From Rhodocyclaceae bacterium UBA2250 (GTDB taxonomy: Bacteria > Pseudomonadota > Gammaproteobacteria > Burkholderiales > Rhodocyclaceae): a stretch of 28,448 nt of DNA. Both the position numbers and the translations under genes were made by a program. Numbering within the stretch: the first letter of the stretch is position 1; every line of letters starts with the position of its first letter. The notes beneath the pieces were generated by a model. It was not told the origin of the DNA. It worked only from the letters and a program-made list of their open reading frames with translations, and did not search any database. The DNA lies in contig DDXW01000062.1 in assembly GCA_002347285.1 (NCBI GenBank), forward strand, positions 1-28,448, given 5' to 3'. Below, in pieces: positions 15,381 through 20,910 of the stretch.

Positions 15381-15467
15381 GCCGGGATGGCGGAATCGGT
15401 AGACGCAGCGGATTCAAAATCCGCCGGTAGTGATACTGTGAGGGTTCGAGTCCCTCTCCCGGCACCA
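15381..15467 (+). tRNA. tRNA-Leu (anticodon CAA)
   Basis: An 87-base class II tRNA including an encoded CCA. The acceptor stem GCCGGGA pairs perfectly with TCCCGGC, followed by A-CCA. The anticodon arm is GCGGA-TTCAAAA-TCCGC, with CAA at 15415-15417, decoding UUG. A long variable arm (GGTAGTGATACTG) and the T arm GAGGGTTCGAGTCCCTC are visible, as expected for leucine tRNA. Confidence 0.97.
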
Positions 15468-15516
15468 TCCCCCCCAAGTCATTCGATCACGAGCCGCTCT
15501 GCGCGGTGCTTATCCC

Positions 15517-15545
15517 TTGTTTCGCCGGGGCATAAGGGTTATATT
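15517..15545 (+). promoter_or_regulatory. Candidate promoter of the two small genes
   Basis: TTGTTT (15517-15522), a 17-base spacer and TATATT (15540-15545) lie 28 bases before the start of the next gene. CCCTT and AAGGG repeats flank the spacer and could form a small operator. Confidence 0.5.
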
Positions 15546-15573
15546 GATTTCAGGACAATGCAGGAACAGGGAG

Positions 15574-15972
15574 ATGGTGGCAATTTCATCGACTGTTGGC
15601 ATGCAGGCTGCGACGCAAGCGGGTTATCAGCAGTTCGAACTGCTGAACGCCAAGCGGGCGGCGGAGAAGGCCGAGCAGGTGGCGCGCGCCCTCGAGGAAA
15701 GGGCGGGCGATGCGCAACGCGTCGCCGACCGTGCCAACGCGCGCGCCCAGACGCTGGCGGTGCAATCCAAGCAAGCGCGCAACATCGTCGGACAGGCCTA
15801 TCAGGGCTTGGCCGTCATGAAGTCGGTGAGCGGCATGCAGGCAGGTTTGCTCAACCTGGCGGATCAGGTGATCGCCCGGCAGCAAGTCGCTGCAGCGGTG
15901 AATGCCGTGCAACCGCCGGTCGTCAATACTTCCGGGCAGGTGACCGGGACGGTGGTCAATACCACCGCCTGA
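15574..15972 (+). CDS. Uncharacterised Ala/Gln-rich helical protein with VVN..GQ.TGT..NTTA tail
   Basis: A 132-residue protein of unknown function. Residues about 10-70 are strongly helical, rich in Ala, Arg, Gln and Glu with coiled-coil-like spacing (NAKRAAEKAEQVARALEE and onward). A middle segment contains IVGQAYQGLAVMKSVSG, and the protein ends PPVVNTSGQVTGTVVNTTA. No signal peptide, no cysteine, no clear membrane helix. The same tail recurs in the next gene. The ATG at 15574 has AGGA 8 bases upstream; longer readings start inside the tRNA gene and are not real. A near-consensus promoter precedes it. Confidence 0.75.
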   Translation: MVAISSTVGMQAATQAGYQQFELLNAKRAAEKAEQVARALEERAGDAQRVADRANARAQTLAVQSKQARNIVGQAYQGLAVMKSVSGMQAGLLNLADQVIARQQVAAAVNAVQPPVVNTSGQVTGTVVNTTA

Positions 15973-15999
15973 GCCGGACGGACAATAGGAGGAACCATC

Positions 16000-16227
16000 A
16001 TGGCAGTCGATTCTGTAACCGCCGCAGCGACCGGAATCCAGCAGCAGTATGTGCCGGCGCGTCAGCCGCAGGATGCGGAGCGCCCGCGCGGGAACGACGA
16101 GGCGGCTCGGCCGCGCGAGGCTCAGGCGCCGGAACGGCCACAGCAGCCAGCGCCGGTGGAGCAACCGAAGCCGGTTGTTAATGCACAAGGCCAAAAGACG
16201 GGTACTATTATCAATACGACCGCATGA
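16000..16227 (+). CDS. Small Pro/Gln-rich protein sharing the C-terminal tail of its neighbour
   Basis: A 75-residue protein with a strong ribosome-binding site (AGGAGG, 8 bases before the ATG). The central part (residues about 20-55) is disordered-looking, rich in Pro, Gln, Arg and Glu. The end KPVVNAQGQKTGTIINTTA matches the tail of the preceding gene at 12 of 19 positions. The two genes are 27 bases apart and likely co-transcribed. The rest of the two proteins is not similar, so the tail may be a shared interaction or targeting peptide. Function unknown. Confidence 0.75.
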   Translation: MAVDSVTAAATGIQQQYVPARQPQDAERPRGNDEAARPREAQAPERPQQPAPVEQPKPVVNAQGQKTGTIINTTA

Positions 16228-16236
16228 TGATGCGGT
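16219..16236 (+). other. Inverted repeat over the stop codon
   Basis: ACCGCAT (16219-16225), a 4-base loop GATG and ATGCGGT (16230-16236) form a perfect 7-bp stem that includes the stop codon of the 75-residue gene. It is not followed by a T-run, so it is more likely an mRNA 3'-end stabilising or attenuating structure than a terminator. Confidence 0.45.
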
Positions 16237-16261
16237 GAAGTGGGGAAAATATCTGGATACT

Positions 16262-16290
16262 GACCACCGGTAAGAAGGGGGTCTTTTTTT
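16262..16290 (+). terminator. Terminator-like hairpin upstream of HU
   Basis: GACCACC (16262-16268) pairs with GGGGGTC (16277-16283) with one mismatch, followed directly by a run of seven T (16284-16290). It ends the two-gene unit, but only 44 bases remain before the HU start codon. Confidence 0.6.
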
Positions 16291-16334
16291 AATCACCTGT
16301 TCTCAGGAACATTTCAACCCGAGGAGCAATATCA

Positions 16335-16628
16335 ATGAACAAATCCGAACTCATCGAAGCCACCGCCAAAACCGCCGACATTTCCAAGGCCGCTGCCGAT
16401 CGTGCCCTCTCGGCCATGATCGATGCCGTCGTCAAGGCGGTCTCGAAAGGCGATACCGTCACGCTGGTCGGCTTCGGCACCTTCAAGTCCGCCAAGCGCG
16501 CCGCGCGCACGGGCAAGAACCCGAAGACCGGCGAGCCGCTGAAGATCGCCGCCACGACGGTGCCGAAGTTCAGCGCCGGCGCGGGCTTCAAGGCTGCGGT
16601 GGCCGGCAAGAAGGCCAAGAAGAAGTAA
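16335..16628 (+). CDS. hupB: DNA-binding protein HU (HupB-like)
   Basis: Histone-like nucleoid protein of 97 residues that bends DNA as a dimer. It starts MNKSELIEATAKTADISKAA and has the family signature VGFGTFKSAKRAARTGKNPKTGE with the DNA-binding arm containing Arg-Asn-Pro-type Lys-Asn-Pro. The C-terminus is extended and lysine-rich (AVAGKKAKKK), as often in betaproteobacterial HU. GAGGAG lies 8 bases before the ATG. It is followed by a strong terminator. The gap between the upstream terminator-like hairpin and the start is too short to hold a full promoter with ease. Confidence 0.95.
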   Translation: MNKSELIEATAKTADISKAAADRALSAMIDAVVKAVSKGDTVTLVGFGTFKSAKRAARTGKNPKTGEPLKIAATTVPKFSAGAGFKAAVAGKKAKKK

Positions 16629-16649
16629 GGGATTCGCAGCCAGAAAAAA

Positions 16650-16674
16650 GGCCAGCCCGAGGGCTGGCCTTTTT
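16650..16674. terminator. Strong terminator after HU
   Basis: GGCCAGCCC (16650-16658) and GGGCTGGCC (16661-16669) form a 9-bp GC-rich stem followed by TTTTT; six A precede it on the other side, so it can also terminate transcription of the convergent lipoprotein gene. Confidence 0.88.
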
Positions 16675-16692
16675 GTCGCCCGGGAGAGAGGT

Positions 16693-16944
16693 TTACTTCT
16701 TCTCTTCGGCAGGGGCGGCAGCCGGAGCAGCGCCTTCGGCGGGCTTGGCGGCTTCCGCAGGAGCAGCAGCCGGAACAGCGCCTTCGGCGGGCTTGGCGGC
16801 TTCAGCCGGGGCAGGAGCCGGAGCGGGAGCCGGAGCCGGGGCGGCGGCAGGAGCAGGAGCCGGGGCCGGAGCGGGAGCTTCTTTTTTACCGCAGGCGGAA
16901 ACGGCGAGAGCGATGAGAGCGGCGACGAGGAGAGATTGCTTCAT
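16693..16944 (-). CDS. Ala/Pro-rich small lipoprotein
   Basis: An 83-residue protein with a lipoprotein signal peptide (KQSLLVAALIALAVSAC; lipobox V-S-A-C with Cys18), followed by GKKE and then an almost pure Ala-Pro stretch. Toward the C-terminus a 16-residue unit, AEAAKPAEG(A/V)PAAAP, occurs twice, ending AEEKK. It is probably an extended, rod-like periplasmic lipoprotein anchored to a membrane; function unknown. AAGGA lies 8 bases before the ATG. It converges with HU across a shared terminator. Confidence 0.8.
   Translation of the reverse strand: MKQSLLVAALIALAVSACGKKEAPAPAPAPAPAAAPAPAPAPAPAPAEAAKPAEGAVPAAAPAEAAKPAEGAAPAAAPAEEKK
16730..16803. repeat. 48-base coding repeat inside the lipoprotein gene
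   Basis: A 26-base identical stretch beginning GCGCCTTCGGCGGGC occurs at 16730 and again at 16778, period 48 bases, exactly 16 codons. This is the DNA basis of the duplicated 16-residue unit and could expand or contract by slippage. Confidence 0.8.
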
Positions 16945-17010
16945 TTGTTTATTCCTTTATCGAGGAGGTTGGAAACAGAAAGACCGATCACGCATGCAAC
17001 AAAAACTTTT

Positions 17011-17026
17011 GAATGGCATTCCATTC
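17011..17026 (-). terminator. Possible terminator of the hox operon
   Basis: GAATGG (17011-17016) and CCATTC (17021-17026) form a perfect 6-bp stem with a 4-base loop just after the hoxW stop codon; on the minus strand it is followed by AAAAGTTTTT. The stem is weak and the T-run is displaced, so strength is uncertain. Confidence 0.4.
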
Positions 17027-17034
17027 GGTTTTGA

Positions 17035-17469
17035 TTATAGCCAATTCCGTACCCAGGCTAGCGCAGCTTCGAGATGGTCGGCGGCCGCGGGGCTCAAGCC
17101 CGCGCCCAGTTCGAAACGCTCGCCGCGCAGCGCCAGCAGCGTGCAAGGCGGCGGCGGTTCGTCCTGGAGGTCGATATAGACCTGCATCACCGCTTCCGGC
17201 GTGATCGCGTGGGTGCTGAAGCTGGCGTCGCGCGCCGGCTGCAGCGGGCTGAGCGTGAAGGGCGCCGCGGCGGCGACGCTGGCATCGACGAACAGGACAC
17301 GCCGCCGATCCACCAGGTCGAGCGCATGCTCGACCTGCAACTGGAAGTCGGTGAGGCATTCGACGTCCGGCAAGCCGAGCGCGGCGATGCGCTCGACGAA
17401 CAGCGGGCCGAGCGCGTCGTCGCCGCGCGAAGGGTTGCCCCAGCCGAAAACGAGGATCGGGGCGGTCAA
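17035..17469 (-). CDS. hoxW: Hydrogenase maturation protease (HoxW type)
   Basis: M52-family nickel-sensing endopeptidase that trims the C-terminus of the hydrogenase large subunit after Ni insertion. 144 residues. It starts TAPILVFGWGNPSRGDDALGP with the GNxxxxDD motif (Asp17 or Asp18), then VLFVDAS (Asp62) and STHAITPE (His87), the three nickel-ligand positions of the family. The start codon is TTG at 17469, 4 bases after the stop of the embedded cytochrome gene, with no strong ribosome-binding site, which suggests coupling. The likely substrate is HoxH, encoded two genes upstream, which carries an uncleaved C-terminal tail. Confidence 0.9.
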   Translation of the reverse strand: MTAPILVFGWGNPSRGDDALGPLFVERIAALGLPDVECLTDFQLQVEHALDLVDRRRVLFVDASVAAAAPFTLSPLQPARDASFSTHAITPEAVMQVYIDLQDEPPPPCTLLALRGERFELGAGLSPAAADHLEAALAWVRNWL

Positions 17470-17473
17470 GGCG

Positions 17474-18097
17474 CTAGCCGCCGGCGCGGCGAAATTCGAT
17501 GCGCCGGAGGATCGCCTGCCCCGACTTCAGGTGGAGAAAATGCTCGATGTCGCCGCTGGCGTCGACCTCGATGGTTATGCTGCCGTCGCGGCAGAGCCGC
17601 TCGTCGGCGACGATCTCCATGCGGTCGGTGTCGATCCGCACATGGCCGTCGGCGGCGCGGTCGAACTCCAGATGGATCTGCTGGCGGCCCGCTGCCAGCT
17701 TGCCGAGCGGAATGAAATAGGCGCCGGCCTGCGGGTTGTGCCAGGGCGCCAGTTCCTCGGCCAGCCAGGTACCGCGTGCCGGCCGGATCGGCACCACCGG
17801 GTAATGGCGGCAGGTTTCCTTGACGTGGCGCAGCATCGCGAACAGCGCGGCGACCTGGGGTTCGCTCGCGGGGCCGCCGAGATGGCGCTCGATATGGGAG
17901 TGCGCGGCGGCGGAGCCCGAATCGAAGCTCATCCGGCCGCTGCATTCCGCTTCGTGGCAGTTGCTGCACATGGTGTTGAACTGGACGACGGCGGCCAGCG
18001 CGGCGGGGTCTGGCAACTGCGCGCGCGCGGCCACCGCCGGCAGGGTTGCCGTCAGGATCGCCGCAAGCAGAAGCAGTAGCTGACGCGATCCGGTCAT
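17474..18097 (-). CDS. Periplasmic single-haem c-type cytochrome inside the hox operon
   Basis: A 207-residue protein not recognised as a known hydrogenase subunit. Residues 1-27 form a Sec signal peptide (LLLLLAAILTATLPAVAARAQ, cleavage near ARA-Q). The haem-binding site CSNCH is at 44-48 (FNTMCSNCHEAECSGRM), followed by another Cys at 52 and Cys96 in KETCRHYP. The N-terminal half resembles a class I-like cytochrome region with several His residues (HSHIERH); the C-terminal half (about 110-207) looks beta-rich, without further haem motifs. Its ATG overlaps the hoxH stop by 4 bases (ATGA) and its stop lies 4 bases before hoxW, so it is firmly in the operon. HoxFUYH is cytoplasmic, which makes a periplasmic partner unexpected. 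Confidence 0.85.
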   Translation of the reverse strand: MTGSRQLLLLLAAILTATLPAVAARAQLPDPAALAAVVQFNTMCSNCHEAECSGRMSFDSGSAAAHSHIERHLGGPASEPQVAALFAMLRHVKETCRHYPVVPIRPARGTWLAEELAPWHNPQAGAYFIPLGKLAAGRQQIHLEFDRAADGHVRIDTDRMEIVADERLCRDGSITIEVDASGDIEHFLHLKSGQAILRRIEFRRAGG

Positions 18098-19602
18098 GGC
18101 AGCGACGCCGGCACGGCATCGCGCCGGCAGACGCCGCGCATGTCGCGCGTCACGCGGTCGAGCGCCGCCCCGTCGGCGCCGAGCAGTTCGACCTCGAGCG
18201 GCATCTGCCCGAGCGCATGGGTGGCGCAGGACAGGCAGGGATCGAAGGCGCGGATGGCGACCTCGATGTGGTTGAGCAGTCCTTCGGTCAGTTCCTTGCC
18301 GTCGAGGTACTGTAGCGCGACGACGCGGATCGCCTCGTTCATCGCCTGGTTGTTGTGCGTGGTCGACACGATCAGGTTGGCGCGGATCACCTGGTCGTTC
18401 TCGTCGACGCGGTAGTGGTGGATCAGCGTGCCGCGCGGCGCCTCGATCACGCCGACGCCGCGCTCCTGGCGCCGGCCGGTCGCCATCAACTCGGTGCCGA
18501 CGATGTCGTCGTCGTGCAGCAGATCCTTGATCGCCTCGGCGGCGTGCAGCATCTCGATCATGCGCGCCCAGTGGTAGCCGAGCGTCGCGCCGGCCGCGCT
18601 GCCGCCGTCGAAGGCGAGGAAGTCCTGCCGCTCGCGATCGGCGAGCGGGGTCGGGATGAAGTCGCACTGCGTCACGCGCGTCAGCGGCCCGACCCGATAC
18701 CAGCCCGCCGCGGAGTTGCCCAGCGACTTGAAGAACGGGAATTTCATGTAGCTCCAGGACTTCACGTCCTCGCTGATGACCTCCCAGTAGCGGCCGGTGT
18801 CGAAGTGGTCGAACAGCGTGCTGCCGGAGCTTGAGCGCGCGCGCAGGCCGCCGTGGTAGAGATCCATCGCGCCGTCGGCGCGCACCAGGCCGAGGGTGTG
18901 CGCGCTGAAGCGGCCGAAGGCGTTGAACTGCTCGAGATGCTGCTCGAACAGGCCCTTGATCAGATGAACCGCCTCGCGGCTCCAGGCGACGATCTGGTAG
19001 ATCTCCGCCAGCAGCGCGGCGCGCTCCTCGGCGGTGAGCGACTTGTTGACGCCGCCGGGGATGGCGCCGGTGCCGTGCACGCGCTTGCCGGCCGTCATGC
19101 GGATCACTTCCTGGCCGTACTTGCGCAGCAGCACGCCCTTCTTCGCGGTCTGCGGCTGGGCGGCGATCACGCCGACGACGTTGCGCGTCGCCACGTCGGC
19201 ATCGAAGCCGAACAGCAGGTCGGGCGACGAGAGGTGGAAGAAGTGCAGCGCGTGCGACTGCAGGATCTGGCCGTAGTGCATCAGGCGGCGGATCTTCTCG
19301 GCGGTCGGCGTGAGCGTGACGCCGAGCATCTGGTCCATCGCCTTCGCGGCGGCGAGATGGTGCGACACCGGGCAGATGCCGCACAGGCGCTGCACCATCA
19401 CCGGCACCTCCCAGTAGGGGCGGCCCTCGATGAACTTCTCGAAGCCGCGGAACTCGACGATGTGCAGGCGCACCTGCTGCACCCGGTTGTCGTCGTCGAG
19501 CAGCAGCGTGACCTTGCCGTGGCCCTCGACGCGGGAGAGCGGATCGATCGCGACGCGCTTGAGCTGCTCGGGGTGGGGGGCGGTTTCCAGTGCGAATGCC
19601 AT
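18094..19602 (-). CDS. hoxH: NAD-reducing hydrogenase large subunit HoxH
   Basis: Carries the Ni-Fe active site of the bidirectional NAD+-reducing hydrogenase. 502 residues. N-terminal nickel ligands are in RLCGICPVSHH (Cys74, Cys77) and the C-terminal pair in DPCLSCATH (Cys456, Cys459, His462); the EGHG motif is at 26-29. After His462, the expected cleavage point, 40 residues remain (ALGQMPLEVELLG and onward), longer than the roughly two dozen I recall for Ralstonia HoxH. It begins 13 bases after hoxY and overlaps the following cytochrome gene by 4 bases. Confidence 0.96.
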   Translation of the reverse strand: MAFALETAPHPEQLKRVAIDPLSRVEGHGKVTLLLDDDNRVQQVRLHIVEFRGFEKFIEGRPYWEVPVMVQRLCGICPVSHHLAAAKAMDQMLGVTLTPTAEKIRRLMHYGQILQSHALHFFHLSSPDLLFGFDADVATRNVVGVIAAQPQTAKKGVLLRKYGQEVIRMTAGKRVHGTGAIPGGVNKSLTAEERAALLAEIYQIVAWSREAVHLIKGLFEQHLEQFNAFGRFSAHTLGLVRADGAMDLYHGGLRARSSSGSTLFDHFDTGRYWEVISEDVKSWSYMKFPFFKSLGNSAAGWYRVGPLTRVTQCDFIPTPLADRERQDFLAFDGGSAAGATLGYHWARMIEMLHAAEAIKDLLHDDDIVGTELMATGRRQERGVGVIEAPRGTLIHHYRVDENDQVIRANLIVSTTHNNQAMNEAIRVVALQYLDGKELTEGLLNHIEVAIRAFDPCLSCATHALGQMPLEVELLGADGAALDRVTRDMRGVCRRDAVPASLP

Positions 19603-19615
19603 GTTGTTTCCTGCC

Positions 19616-20182
19616 TCAATCGTAGTGGATCAGGCCGTGGCCGAGCTGCGGCGTCCGGCCGGCGATCAGGTCGGTGAGGAATTTCCAGATCGCGTCGGCC
19701 GGCGGCGGGCAGCCGGGCAGGAAGTAGTCGACCTTGACCACTTCGTGGATCGGATGCACCTGGTTGAGCGGCAGTGGCAGCTCGGGGTCGTTCGGGATCT
19801 GCGTGCCCTGGGCCAGGCCGGCCTCGGTCTGGTAGACGGTCGCGAGGATGTCGCGCAGGTCGAGATGGTTGCGCTGCGCCGGCAGGCCGCCATTCACGGC
19901 GCAGGCGCCGAGTGCGACGAGGATCTTGCAGTTGCGGCGGAATTCCTGCAGCACGTGCACGTTCTCCGCGTTGCAGACGCCGCCTTCGATAATGCCGATG
20001 TCGCAGGGGCCGCGCGTGCCGCAATGCTTGATGTCGGTCAGCGGCGAGCGGTCGAACTCGACCAGTTCGAGCAGGTCGAGCAGCCGTTCGTCGATGTCGA
20101 GGAACGACATGTGGCAGCCGAAGCAGCCCGCCAGGCTGGTGGTGGCGACCCTGAGCTTGCGCCGTGGCAGCGGGGCGTTCAT
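19616..20182 (-). CDS. hoxY: NAD-reducing hydrogenase small subunit HoxY
   Basis: Electron-transfer subunit of the hydrogenase module, 188 residues, with a single proximal [4Fe-4S] cluster as in cytoplasmic Hox enzymes. The cluster cysteines are visible in LAGCFGCHMSFLD (Cys20, Cys23), LGACAVNGG (Cys94) and FLPGCPPPADAIW (Cys158). There is no Tat signal, so the complex stays in the cytoplasm. The ATG overlaps the hoxU stop by 4 bases. Confidence 0.95.
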   Translation of the reverse strand: MNAPLPRRKLRVATTSLAGCFGCHMSFLDIDERLLDLLELVEFDRSPLTDIKHCGTRGPCDIGIIEGGVCNAENVHVLQEFRRNCKILVALGACAVNGGLPAQRNHLDLRDILATVYQTEAGLAQGTQIPNDPELPLPLNQVHPIHEVVKVDYFLPGCPPPADAIWKFLTDLIAGRTPQLGHGLIHYD

Positions 20183-20910
20183 GCGCGCTCCCCTGGTATG
20201 GCGACCGGCTTGAATTCATCGACGTGCTGCGAGATCGGCGCCGCGTCGAAGCGGCGCTGGCCGATCGGCACGCAGAAGCCGCATTTTTTTGGCAGGATCA
20301 CGCCGACCGGGCAGACCTGCGCGGCCTTGTCGGTCAGCGCGAAGTCGGTGTCGCCGAGCTTGCCGGATTCGGCGTTCACGATCAGGTGCTTGCGGATGCC
20401 GCGGCCGGCCAGCGCGAAGACGCTTTTCTTGTCGACTTCGGCGCTGGCGCGCACGCACAGCTCGCAGAGGATGCAGCGGTTGAAGTCGAGCAGCACGTCC
20501 GGGTGCGAGGCATCGACCGGCCGGTCGGGGTAGAGCAGGTTGAAGTGCGGCGTCAGCACGCCGAGCTCGTAGCCGAGCGCCTGCAGCTTGCACTCGCCGC
20601 TCTTCTCGCAGCTCGGGCAGAAGTGGTTGCCCTCGACGAGCAGCATCTGCAGCAGGGTGCGGCGCTTGTCCTGGATTTCCGGCGTGTCGCTCTCGACCTC
20701 GAGGCCGGCCGCCGCCGGCGTGGTGCACGAGGTGGCGTGGCGGCCGTTGATCTTCATCGTGCACAGCTTGCAGCTGCCGTGCGGGCGGAATTCCGGGTGG
20801 TAGCACAGGTGCGGCACGAACACGCCGGCCGCCAGCGCGGCCTGCATGACGCTCTGCCCCGCCGCGAACGGGATCTCGCGGCCGTCGAGGGTGAAAGTCG
20901 GTTCGCTCAT
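20179..20910 (-). CDS. hoxU: NAD-reducing hydrogenase diaphorase subunit HoxU
   Basis: Iron-sulfur relay between the diaphorase and hydrogenase modules, related to the N-terminus of NuoG. 243 residues. Clusters inferred from motifs: a [2Fe-2S] with Cys36, Cys47, Cys50 and Cys62 (PHGSCKLC, TSCTTP); a [4Fe-4S] with His96, Cys98, Cys101 and Cys107 (GNHFCPSCEKSGEC); a further [4Fe-4S] with Cys146, Cys149, Cys152 and Cys200 (CILCELC ... VCPVG). Overlaps both hoxF and hoxY by 4 bases (ATGA at each junction). Confidence 0.96.
   Translation of the reverse strand: MSEPTFTLDGREIPFAAGQSVMQAALAAGVFVPHLCYHPEFRPHGSCKLCTMKINGRHATSCTTPAAAGLEVESDTPEIQDKRRTLLQMLLVEGNHFCPSCEKSGECKLQALGYELGVLTPHFNLLYPDRPVDASHPDVLLDFNRCILCELCVRASAEVDKKSVFALAGRGIRKHLIVNAESGKLGDTDFALTDKAAQVCPVGVILPKKCGFCVPIGQRRFDAAPISQHVDEFKPVAIPGERA

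Noticed and set aside
15381..15467. tRNA-Leu as an integration site for a mobile element covering the small genes
   Set aside because: No second copy of the tRNA 3' end, no integrase and no transposase are seen in the window; HU and the hox operon downstream look like core genes.
15387..15573. In-frame extension of an open frame across tRNA-Leu
   Set aside because: The sequence is a complete class II tRNA with paired arms; the peptide is a by-product.
17466..19384. Long minus-strand frame joining the embedded cytochrome with an out-of-frame reading of hoxH
   Set aside because: hoxH is encoded in another frame with all its motifs; only the part from 18097 downward has a signal peptide and haem site, so the upstream part is a shadow and not a fusion.
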